64,000 bases of DNA from Streptomyces cinnabarinus (GTDB lineage: Bacteria; Actinomycetota; Actinomycetes; Streptomycetales; Streptomycetaceae): positions 6,324,001 to 6,388,000 of the forward strand of contig NZ_CP114413.1 of NCBI RefSeq assembly GCF_027270315.1. The letters are read 5' to 3'. Position 1 is the first letter of the stretch. Each line of letters starts with the position of its first letter. Shown here one piece after another: positions 42,195 through 49,887 of the stretch. The notes beneath the pieces were generated by a model. That model did no database searches and was not told the DNA's origin. It saw only the letters and a list, made by a program, of their open reading frames with translations. A program made the position numbers and the translations under genes.

Positions 42195-44326
42195 CGCTCG
42201 GTCTCCTGCGTCGTGGTGGTGGGGATGTTGTTGGCGTTGAGGAAGTCGGTGAGTTCGGTGCGCCGCTGTTCCATGCGGTCCCGTAGGTAGGGAGCGAGGA
42301 GGACGCCGTTGGCCAACGCGTTTTCCATGCGCTGGAGCCAGGCCAGGAAGGCGTTGGCGTTCTCGGCGGTGAGCGCGACGTTGCGGCACTTGAGCGGCTG
42401 GCAGTCCGGCAGTGACGGGCCATCGTCATCTCCCCGGCGGCACAGGGCCCGGTCGGCGTTGTAGACGCAGGTGACAAACTCGCCGGGGTAGATGTGTGGG
42501 TCGTGGCGGCGCATGTGTCGTGCCAGCCGCTTCTCGTCGGCGATGACCTTGCCGAGGAACTGGACGTCGTTTTCGAAGGCGGAGAGCCGGGACTCGGCCT
42601 CTGCGGCGGCAGGGCCCGCCAGTTGGCCGGGGGCCGGGCTGAGGATGAGATCACCCAGTTTCTCGCCCCGGGCGAGCGCCTGTTCGGCTTCGACCTCGTG
42701 ACGGAATCCCGAGGAGGAGGTACCGGCATAGCCTTCGAACATCTGCACGCTGTGGTGGCGGTACTGGATCGCGCCCGCGATGGTGCCTCCGGGCTGGCGG
42801 GCGATGAACCAGGCCAGGGTCCGGCGGAACTGCCGGGTCTGGAGCCGCCATTCCTGCCCGTTGACGTCCGGGATGCGGTCGTCGCGGCCGTGGTCGGCGC
42901 AGTACTGGTTGACCCACTGGAGGAACTCGGTGAGGTCCCGGTTGGTGACGGTGGAATTCTTCACGGTCGGAGCGGGGCGGTTCGTGCTGATCTCGCCGGA
43001 TCGCTTGTAGCCGCGCGAGACGGCGGGCAGGGTGAACAGCAGGTTGTGCGCCTCGGAGTGCATCCGTTCCAGAACATCAACGGCGCGGGCCACGGTGGCG
43101 TTGACGATCCAGGTGGCTTCGACACCGAGAGGGGTGTCTTCGCCTTTGAATGCCTGGCTGGTGACCCGGTGCCGGACGGCACGGCCGTCCTCGTCGCGCC
43201 AGACATTCACACAGCCGCGCTTCATGTGCTTGACCTCGCTGTCGCGCATGCCGGACAGGAACGCGATCACGATGTAGGCAGCTGTCTGCAGCAGCCGGAC
43301 GTACATCTCGATGTTGTTGTAGTCGATGGCCTTCACCCAGGGGTGGCCATCCAATTTGGCGCGGATTGGGGTGTGGAGGTAGGTCGCGTCGTCCAGGCCG
43401 AACTCGTCAAATGCTTCCTCGACCAGCGGCCAGCACAGTTCGCCGACCATGGTGCTGGGATGGACTCGTGCTTTGCGCGCCAGGAAGTGGACGTTCACCC
43501 CGAGGCGGGAGCCGAGGCCCCCTGCATAGGTTCTGAGGGGCAGGGGGCGTCCCGTGGTGCGGTAGTGGTCCAGCACCTCGTCCAGCCGGTCGCGGTGTCC
43601 GGTGTGGCCGCTGCCGCGACCGGCCAGGGGAGGCGAGTCCCGCAACTGCAGATACTCCTCCTGGGCGCGCAGGACGTCGTCGGCGAACTCCTCGGTCCAG
43701 CGCAGGGCCCAGGTGAGCAGGGGCGCCAGGATCTGTTCTGGGATGCGGTGGGTGCGGTTCTCCCGAGCGCGCGAGGAGATCTTGCGGACAGCGGCGGAGG
43801 AGGGGTCGGCCCATACCGTGATGGGGTCCAGCGACAGAGTCGGGGTGAAGAGTTTGGTGCGGTAACCCCAGAGCAGGCGGACCGCGCCGAGCTTGGCGGT
43901 CCGGTCGTGCCGGGTGTTGCGCAGGTCGATAAGGCGCTGGCTGTAGGCCTCCAGGTCTTCGGCGGTCACGGCGGGCAGTGCGGTGATGCCTCGCTGGTCC
44001 GCCCAGACTAGGAAGTCTTTGACCTTGCTGAAGTGGCCGCGGATGGTGACGGGGCGTACCGGTTCGAGGTTCTGCGGATGGTCGTTGGTGAGCAGGGCGA
44101 AGAACAGTTCCTTGGTCACGGCGCGGAACTGGATCGGCAAGGTGGTGAAGTCGATGCTAAGGACGTGCTGGTGGCGCTGGTGAAGAACCGGGGAGAGATC
44201 CCACTTGTCGTCGCCGAAACGGGCCGTGGATTCCAGGACGTAGCCGGCGACCAGGGGCTGGTTGGCGAACACGAGGGCGTCGTGGGGGATGCCCGGAAAC
44301 AGGGTGCGGGCAGCTGAAGTGGTCAT
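42191..44326 (-). CDS. Third tyrosine recombinase of the unit (711 residues)
   Basis: A large tyrosine recombinase/integrase-like protein. The catalytic domain shows the first Arg in AFLSGMRDSEVKHM, a Lys in SQAFKGEDTPLG, the box TRQFRRTLAWFI in place of the usual HxxR, and the terminal YRHHSVQMFEGYAG with the candidate Tyr. The His of HxxR is thus replaced, as is seen in this subfamily. The N-terminal half carries a core-binding domain (VTIRGHFSKVKDFLVWADQRG). A Cys-rich patch near the C-terminus (CVYNADRALCRRG, CQPLKCRNVALT) could bind zinc. The ATG at 44326 overlaps the preceding stop (ATGA). Confidence 0.78.
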   Translation of the reverse strand: MTTSAARTLFPGIPHDALVFANQPLVAGYVLESTARFGDDKWDLSPVLHQRHQHVLSIDFTTLPIQFRAVTKELFFALLTNDHPQNLEPVRPVTIRGHFSKVKDFLVWADQRGITALPAVTAEDLEAYSQRLIDLRNTRHDRTAKLGAVRLLWGYRTKLFTPTLSLDPITVWADPSSAAVRKISSRARENRTHRIPEQILAPLLTWALRWTEEFADDVLRAQEEYLQLRDSPPLAGRGSGHTGHRDRLDEVLDHYRTTGRPLPLRTYAGGLGSRLGVNVHFLARKARVHPSTMVGELCWPLVEEAFDEFGLDDATYLHTPIRAKLDGHPWVKAIDYNNIEMYVRLLQTAAYIVIAFLSGMRDSEVKHMKRGCVNVWRDEDGRAVRHRVTSQAFKGEDTPLGVEATWIVNATVARAVDVLERMHSEAHNLLFTLPAVSRGYKRSGEISTNRPAPTVKNSTVTNRDLTEFLQWVNQYCADHGRDDRIPDVNGQEWRLQTRQFRRTLAWFIARQPGGTIAGAIQYRHHSVQMFEGYAGTSSSGFRHEVEAEQALARGEKLGDLILSPAPGQLAGPAAAEAESRLSAFENDVQFLGKVIADEKRLARHMRRHDPHIYPGEFVTCVYNADRALCRRGDDDGPSLPDCQPLKCRNVALTAENANAFLAWLQRMENALANGVLLAPYLRDRMEQRRTELTDFLNANNIPTTTTQETER

Positions 44327-46218
44327 CGGGGTTCCTTGGGTCCGTCGAGAAGATCCAGGCCAAGGAAGACAGGCTTGGACTGGGCGGCCTTGTCGCGCTG
44401 GGCGTCGGTGAACTTGGGCAGGATCAGGCGGGTGAGCATGAGCCAGGTCCGTCCGTGCTTTTCGATCCAGGAGTCGACGCTGGTGGTCTCCAGCGCTTCC
44501 TGAAGGGCGTCCACGACGGCCAGTAGGGCGGGTAGATGGCGTTCGGCGATGAGGGCGTTCGGGCAGCGCAGGCAGGTCAGGAAGGACACATCGCACGGGC
44601 CGTTCTTGGTGAACGGGCTGTGATCGATGTTCAGGCAGGAGCTGGCGAGGGTGTCCAGTTGGCCCGCCACGGCGTTCTTCAGTACGGCGGGCTCGGCGCC
44701 GTACTGCTGTGAGGTGGCGTCCGGCGCGGCGGCCAGAGCCTGCTCGCCGGCGGCATCGAGGATCTGTGGGCGGAAGGCACGTGCCGCGTTTTCCGCGTCG
44801 TCGATGGCCGACGTGATGACCTGGTCCGCCCACTCCCGGATACGGGGGTCGCCTTGGAGGTAGTGAGCGAAGGAGACGTCCAGGGTGTTGGTCCGTGAGG
44901 CCGAGGGCAGGTGCCCGCCCACGGCCTTGGTGGTGCGCACCTCCACCGTGGTCTTGAGCCGGTTCAGGTTCAGTGCCAGCGGCTGGCCGGAGTCGTCGGT
45001 AAGTCCGTGACGCCGACTCCACCGGTTCAGGTGCAGTGAGCGGTTGAGGCGGGCTCCGAATGGGTCGATGTGACCGTTGGCGGCAGCCTTGGCCTCCCAG
45101 TCGGCGCCTCTCCGGCCGGCGGCACCCGCCCAGATGCTCCAGATCCGCTGGCCGCCGGACAGCCTCCGGCCGCGCCGGGTCAGGTGGTGCAGCAGGAGGT
45201 AGTAGCCACCGGGGGTGTGGAGCTGACGGCTTTCGGTGGTGCCGATCTCCCAGTGCACGGTGTCCCGGCTGTTGCCCTTGCTGCGACGTCGCTTGATCAG
45301 TGTGAGCGCCACTGCCCGGTCCTCCACCACACGGTGTTCGGTGGGCAACTCCTTGATGGTCTCGGCATTGCGGCCGGTCAGGCCGATGCCCAGCACTAGC
45401 AGAGGGACCAGGTCCGGTTCGATGAGGAATACCTCCTGGGCCAAGGCGAACCGGGCGGCGCTGTCCTGCAGACCGATGCGATTGCGGACTTGGGGGATGG
45501 TCCCGGTGCGATCGATTTCGTCCAGCACCGCGGCGCTGGCCCGCTCGTCGGGCGTCAAGGCCTCGGGGGTGGAGCGGAAGGTTTCCAACAGCCGGTCGAT
45601 CCTGCGCATGCGGTCGCGGATGGCTGCCACGTCGCTTCGGGCGGCGGTCATGATGTCGCGGAACTCGCGGTCGGAGTACCCCGGAAGGCCGGAGCGCTTC
45701 TGGTGACGGCTGTGGCCGGGCTGTTGAAGGTATTCCCTCAGCTCCTGGCCGAGGAGGTCCGGCGGGTTGACGTGCCGCAGCACGGTGATCAGACCCATCA
45801 AGTCCGCGCGGGCGGTCGCCAGGGAGGCGGACTCCGTACGGTGCAGCCGGAAGCGCTCCAGCTGCCGCGACGTCAATTCCGAGATGGAACGGGGAGGCTG
45901 CTTGAGGGATTCCAGGAAGAGAAGGAAGCGCCGCAGGATCTGGAAACTCGCATCCGCGCTGACCTTGGTCCGCAGACCGCCGACCGGGCCGGTTCGCACG
46001 GCGAAAGCAGCGGCCAGCTCGGCGTGCAACGCGTGACTGGGCAGGGTGGAGAAGTCGTACTCCCAGCGGCGGCCGTCCTCGCCGTGGAACGGGACGACCA
46101 GCGTCCGAGCCGCAGTGACGGGCGCGGACTCGGCCTGGTAGGTCCCCTCGGGCATGGCGGAGGTGCGTCCGCGCCCGGGGCGCGGAGCGGGAATCGGGGC
46201 GGCGGCGGTCTCGCTCAC
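44323..46218 (-). CDS. TnpB-like tyrosine recombinase (631 residues)
   Basis: The length equals that of Tn554 TnpB (630). It has a SAM-like N-terminal domain (FQILRRFLLFLESLKQPPRSIS), the catalytic Arg in GIGLTGRNAETIKEL, a downstream Lys cluster (LIKRRRSKG), a modified box NLNRLKTTVEVR where HxxR is expected, and a likely nucleophilic Tyr in DVSFAHYLQGD. A C-terminal Cys pair (CDVSFLTCLRCPN) resembles a small zinc site. It starts with GTG overlapping the end of the first recombinase (GTGA). The truncated gene at 47749 is its paralogue. Confidence 0.78.
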   Translation of the reverse strand: MSETAAAPIPAPRPGRGRTSAMPEGTYQAESAPVTAARTLVVPFHGEDGRRWEYDFSTLPSHALHAELAAAFAVRTGPVGGLRTKVSADASFQILRRFLLFLESLKQPPRSISELTSRQLERFRLHRTESASLATARADLMGLITVLRHVNPPDLLGQELREYLQQPGHSRHQKRSGLPGYSDREFRDIMTAARSDVAAIRDRMRRIDRLLETFRSTPEALTPDERASAAVLDEIDRTGTIPQVRNRIGLQDSAARFALAQEVFLIEPDLVPLLVLGIGLTGRNAETIKELPTEHRVVEDRAVALTLIKRRRSKGNSRDTVHWEIGTTESRQLHTPGGYYLLLHHLTRRGRRLSGGQRIWSIWAGAAGRRGADWEAKAAANGHIDPFGARLNRSLHLNRWSRRHGLTDDSGQPLALNLNRLKTTVEVRTTKAVGGHLPSASRTNTLDVSFAHYLQGDPRIREWADQVITSAIDDAENAARAFRPQILDAAGEQALAAAPDATSQQYGAEPAVLKNAVAGQLDTLASSCLNIDHSPFTKNGPCDVSFLTCLRCPNALIAERHLPALLAVVDALQEALETTSVDSWIEKHGRTWLMLTRLILPKFTDAQRDKAAQSKPVFLGLDLLDGPKEPR

Positions 46219-47690
46219 GCGATGTCCTCCTGGCTGGGCGTGGGCTCGGTCAGGTCGGTCGGGTGAACGCCGGTGGGTTCCCAGCTGTCGGGGATCAGGG
46301 CCAGACGGGTCTCCATCGCCAGTTCCTGCAGGGTGTGCAGGTATCGCTGAGTGGTGACGGTGGAGCGATGGCCCAGCCGCATGCGGACCCAGTTCAGGGG
46401 ATCTCCGAAGACCATCTGGTAGGTCTGGCGCTGGCCGGGGTTGAGAGCGGCCAGCTCCTGGATGTGCCCCCTCCACAGCTGTTCGAGGGTGATGACGGCG
46501 TAGGAATGACGGAGCTTGTGCGGGTGGGCCGTATCGCGGACGCCGTGGCGGCCACACCGCCCGTTGGCGGTCTTGAAGACTTGCTGCCAGCAGGACCGGC
46601 CGCTGGGCATCCCGGACTCGCTCAGCCACAACGCTGCCGGTTCCAGGCCGTCGGGGGTGTCGATGAACAGCCGCTGCCGCTCTTCGTGACCGAGCTGGTC
46701 GACGGTCAGTCGCCGACCGTCGACCGTCACGAGCGGCCGGCGCCGGTCGGCGATGACCAGCGGGTTGCGGACGCGCTCGTACAGGCCCTGCTCGCGGGCG
46801 TAGTCGATGGCGTCCAGCCGTTCCATCTCCATGTACTCCCATACCTCCTTCAGGGCGGAGGAGGGGATGTAGATGTGGCGGGCCGAGCCGTACTTGGCGA
46901 TGACGTGAGGAATCCACGTACGGGCGTTCAGCGTGCCGGGCACCTCGGAGGGCACCTCGAACACCGACAGCGATGTCTGCTCGCACAGCCGCAGCCCGGT
47001 GCGGATCATCAGGTCGGCGTAGGTGGCGTTGCGGGACGCGAACCGGCCCCGAAACGACGGGTCGGGCAGTCCCTCGGGGGTGTAGCCGCGCAGCCCCACG
47101 TCTCGCCACATCCGGTACATCCGGGGTGTGAGCCACTTGACGTCCTTGGCCGCCCCCTGGTGAGACGCTTCGGCCGGGGTGGTGCTGCGTCCGCGGCGGT
47201 GATGTTCCGGCGCACGGTTTTCGCGCTGCAGGATCGGATTCTCCTCCACAAGCCTCCGCTTGGGACTCGCGGCCCAGATGTAGAACTGGTTGACGGTGGC
47301 CACCTCGCGGTCCCAGGTGGTCCAGTCCACGTGCGGGCCGCGTGGGTCGGTCGTGCGCCACTGCTTGTAAGCGGCGCGGTCCTCCGGAGTCGCGTCCCGC
47401 CAGTCCTTGCGGCCGCGGCTGACCCACAGGAAGGTCAGCCACAGCTTGAGGTCGGAGGCGTAGGCCCGCTGGGTGTCCACGGGGGAGGTGTTCAGGACGG
47501 TGTCGAAGAACCGGTTCAGGTCCGTGTCGTAGCGGCCGTCTGGGCTGATCAGAAATGGCCGTCCGTTGCTGATGCTGTGCTTGTCCAGCCACTCGTCCAG
47601 GTCCCACAGCGTGTCGATGAGTGGGTCCGCAGTCTGAGGCCGGGGCAGGTCGCGGCGGGTGTAGACAACCCGCCAGTCAAGTTCGCTCAT
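46215..47690 (-). CDS. TnpA-like tyrosine recombinase (491 residues)
   Basis: A complete tyrosine recombinase. The catalytic residues are all visible: Arg234 (RTGLRLCEQ), Lys266 (VIAKYGSARHIYI), His391 and Arg394 (HPHKLRHSYAV), His441 (RLGHRSTVTT) and the nucleophile Tyr450 (QRYLHTLQEL). An N-terminal core-binding domain (TQRAYASDLKLWLTFL) precedes. It is longer than Tn554 TnpA (361 residues). As the first gene it is probably the main strand-transfer enzyme, with the other two helping. The ATG at 47690 lies about 60 bp from the presumed element end. Confidence 0.88.
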   Translation of the reverse strand: MSELDWRVVYTRRDLPRPQTADPLIDTLWDLDEWLDKHSISNGRPFLISPDGRYDTDLNRFFDTVLNTSPVDTQRAYASDLKLWLTFLWVSRGRKDWRDATPEDRAAYKQWRTTDPRGPHVDWTTWDREVATVNQFYIWAASPKRRLVEENPILQRENRAPEHHRRGRSTTPAEASHQGAAKDVKWLTPRMYRMWRDVGLRGYTPEGLPDPSFRGRFASRNATYADLMIRTGLRLCEQTSLSVFEVPSEVPGTLNARTWIPHVIAKYGSARHIYIPSSALKEVWEYMEMERLDAIDYAREQGLYERVRNPLVIADRRRPLVTVDGRRLTVDQLGHEERQRLFIDTPDGLEPAALWLSESGMPSGRSCWQQVFKTANGRCGRHGVRDTAHPHKLRHSYAVITLEQLWRGHIQELAALNPGQRQTYQMVFGDPLNWVRMRLGHRSTVTTQRYLHTLQELAMETRLALIPDSWEPTGVHPTDLTEPTPSQEDIA

Positions 47691-47748
47691 GGTTCCTGTT
47701 GTTGATCGAAAAGGCGGAGCCAGGCGGCTCCGTCGGCCAGGTGATTGG

Positions 47749-48891
47749 TCAGCCGCGCGGGTGGGCCTGGGCCCGGGCGGTGGCCCGCAGGCGGGGCATC
47801 TGGACGGTGAGGGGGCCGTCGTCGTCGGCGGTCAGGCGGTGCCGGTGGGCCCAGGTATTCAGCAGGGGCGAGAGCGAGTGGCACGAGAGCGGGGCGTGAC
47901 CGCTGAGGTTGGCGCTACGGCAGGTCCACAGGTTCCACAGCTGGGGTGTGCCGGAGAAGCGGCGGCTGCGCTGGGTGAGTCGGTGCAGCAGGAGGTAGAA
48001 GTCGCCGGCGCTGTTCAGCGGGTTGTGCCCCTCGCCGCGGACCGCCCACCGGAACGGGGCGTTGCCCTGCTTAGCGCGCTGGTCGAGTCGGAGGACGACG
48101 GCGCCGTTGTCCACCGTGTGCCGGGCGAGCAGTCCGGCGGTCTCGGTGACCCGCAGTCCGCCGAGGGCCATGGCCAGCACGAACAGCGGGGCCGCGTCGG
48201 CCAGGGTGAGGAAGAGCTGCCGGGCGGTGTCCTGCTTGCGCTGCCCGTGAACGTGGGGGATGCGGCCGGTGCGGTGCATGACGTCCAGCAGCCGGGCGGC
48301 GGCCTGGTCCTTCTCACTGAGCGTGTGCGGCGCGGCATGGAACGCGGCCAAGAGCTGCTCGGAGGAGGCGAGGCGGGCGACGGTCCGGGCTGCGTCTGCG
48401 CGGGCGGCCTGGAGCAGCGCGGTGTATTCGCGGTGGGAGTACAGCTGCAGCGCCTTCCGGGGCGGCTGTGGCCCGGTGACCGTCCGGGGTGTCTTGATCA
48501 GGTCCCACACGGCGGGGTGGAGGGAGCCGTAGGGGGCGTCGTGCAGCAGGCGGCACAGCTGGGCGACTTCATGTCGGATACCCGCCGCGCTCCGGGTGGC
48601 TCCCTCGACGTCCCGGTAGGTGTACAGGTGCTCGGGGCTCACATCGCCGAGGCAGCTCAGCGGCTGGTCCTGCATGCTCAGGAAGGCTAGGAAGCGGCGG
48701 ATGGTGCCGAAGTAGCCGTCCGCGCAGGCGAGCGTGTACACGCTGCCCGTGGCTGGTGCGAGGCGTGCCTGCAAGGCATCGGCCAGCGGCGCGTGCAGCG
48801 GCGGGCATGGCAACGCCGCGAAGTCGTAGGTGCGTTCCTGTCCGACAGCCGGCTGGAAGCGGATCACAGGGCTGCTCGTGGGCTCGGACAT
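47749..48891 (-). pseudogene. Truncated TnpB-like tyrosine recombinase
   Basis: A 380-codon frame clearly related to the 631-residue TnpB-like protein next door: LLDVMHRTGRIPHV against VLDEIDRTGTIPQV, ALGGLRVTETAGLL with the catalytic Arg, and MPRLRATARA against LNRLKTTVEV. It stops right after that box, about 200 residues before the expected end, so the Tyr nucleophile region is missing. It ends exactly where the neighbouring unit begins. It is best read as the remnant of an older element cut by insertion or recombination of the newer one. ATG 48891 is preferred over an upstream TTG at 48948. Confidence 0.75.
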
Positions 48892-48969
48892 GAAGAGCCT
48901 TTCCGTCGGGGCGGCAAAAGCCGCAGATGGGATGAGTGGTTCGGTCAAGGTCGCCGGATGGGCTGGGTG

Positions 48970-49209
48970 TCAGCTGTGGCCGTGCTGTGGGTCACCGGGG
49001 GCAGGGACGATGACCGACAGGTGGGCGCGGGTGCCGTTGCTGTTGCGCATGGGCTTGTAGGTGGCCGGGCCGCAGGCGGCGGACTGCTGGAGGGCAGCGA
49101 CCAGGGCGCGGACGGCGCGGTCGTCGCCGATGAGCCGGACGTCGACCGGCTGGGCGCTGCCGGGGGCCGAAGAGACGGCGGGGGTGCGGGAGTTCACGGT
49201 GTTCTCCAT
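48970..49209 (-). CDS. Small hypothetical protein of the transfer region
   Basis: A 79-residue protein (MENTVNSRTPAV at the start; VDVRLIGDDRAVRALVAALQQS and KPMRNSNGTRAHLSVIVPAPG in the middle). Similar short proteins are found in AICE transfer operons of streptomycetes, but no function is known. It overlaps the 3' end of the preceding gene by 16 bp and is the last visible gene of the leftward transfer operon. A downstream remainder may have been lost when the recombinase elements came in. Confidence 0.6.
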   Translation of the reverse strand: MENTVNSRTPAVSSAPGSAQPVDVRLIGDDRAVRALVAALQQSAACGPATYKPMRNSNGTRAHLSVIVPAPGDPQHGHS

Positions 49210-49664
49210 CCGGGGTCAGTGGTCGGGATGAGGTCGAGGACGGCCTGGTGCCCGGCGGCGGTCAGCCCGAGGCGGTGGCCGCTGAGCGGCTCGGACTGGT
49301 AGAGGCGGTGCTGGCCGTCGGCCCAGTCGCGCAGGAGTTGCTGGGCGCTGGGGATGTCGGTGTCGAGTGCGTCGGCGATCTGCTGCCAGATGGCGCTGCG
49401 GAGTCGGGCGTCGTGGACGAGCGAGCCGCGGTAGTGGCCCAGCTCGGTGCGGATGGCCTCGCCGAGGGCGAGGCAGGCCAGGGCGTCGGTGGGGCCGTGC
49501 CGTTTGGGGTCGTGGCGGCTGAGCAGGAATGCCAGGGAGTGATCAGCCCGGCGGTTCTCCATCCACGCGATGGGCGTGGTGATCGGCACGTCGCCGGGGC
49601 GGGTGATGGGCTGGAGCGACATCCACGTCGCGTACGCGGTGTCGGTGGAGGCGTGGTCGGTCAC
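49194..49664 (-). CDS. Hypothetical protein of the transfer region
   Basis: A 156-residue protein starting at GTG 49664 with GAGGA 7 bp before. No domain is recognised. It contains LACLALGEAIRTELGHYRGSLV and a winged-helix-like C-terminal half (LRDWADGQHRLYQSEPLSG, LGLTAAGHQAVLDLI). A longer frame to 49805 lacks a ribosome binding site and was rejected. Its place between the translocase gene and the last small gene suggests an accessory role in transfer or regulation. Confidence 0.6.
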   Translation of the reverse strand: MTDHASTDTAYATWMSLQPITRPGDVPITTPIAWMENRRADHSLAFLLSRHDPKRHGPTDALACLALGEAIRTELGHYRGSLVHDARLRSAIWQQIADALDTDIPSAQQLLRDWADGQHRLYQSEPLSGHRLGLTAAGHQAVLDLIPTTDPGWRTP

Positions 49665-49887
49665 GGGTTCCTCGCAGCAGGGACGGGGCTTGGTGGAGCC
49701 GGGGATGGTGGGCCGGTAAGCCGGGCGGTCACGGCTGGCCCGGACATGGGTCCGGGGCCGCTGAAACCGGCCGGAGGCGGGGGTGGGGCGGATCGGCCTG
49801 CGCAACCTGTCGTCGCAGGTCAGGTCCTGTACGGCGGCCTGCCGCCAGCCTGCCGGTGGTGTGCCGGGGCGGCAGGCCGCGGGCAGG

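Larger units (their letters stand above)
41764..47750 (-). mobile_element. Tn554-like transposition unit with three large tyrosine recombinases and a DUF6262/TnpC-like protein
   Basis: Four minus-strand genes overlap head to tail by 4 bp each: 491, 631, 711 and 135 codons. The order and sizes recall Tn554 (TnpA, TnpB of about 630 residues, TnpC of about 125), with an extra large recombinase inserted before the small gene. Limits are estimates: the left end between the hairpin at 41763 and the last stop, the right end between the first start (47690) and the point where the neighbouring recombinase is cut off (about 47750). Tn554-type elements lack terminal inverted repeats, so exact ends cannot be drawn. 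Confidence 0.65.

Noticed and set aside
47749..48891. Fourth functional tyrosine recombinase
   Set aside because: The gene lacks the C-terminal third with the nucleophilic Tyr region found in its neighbouring paralogue.
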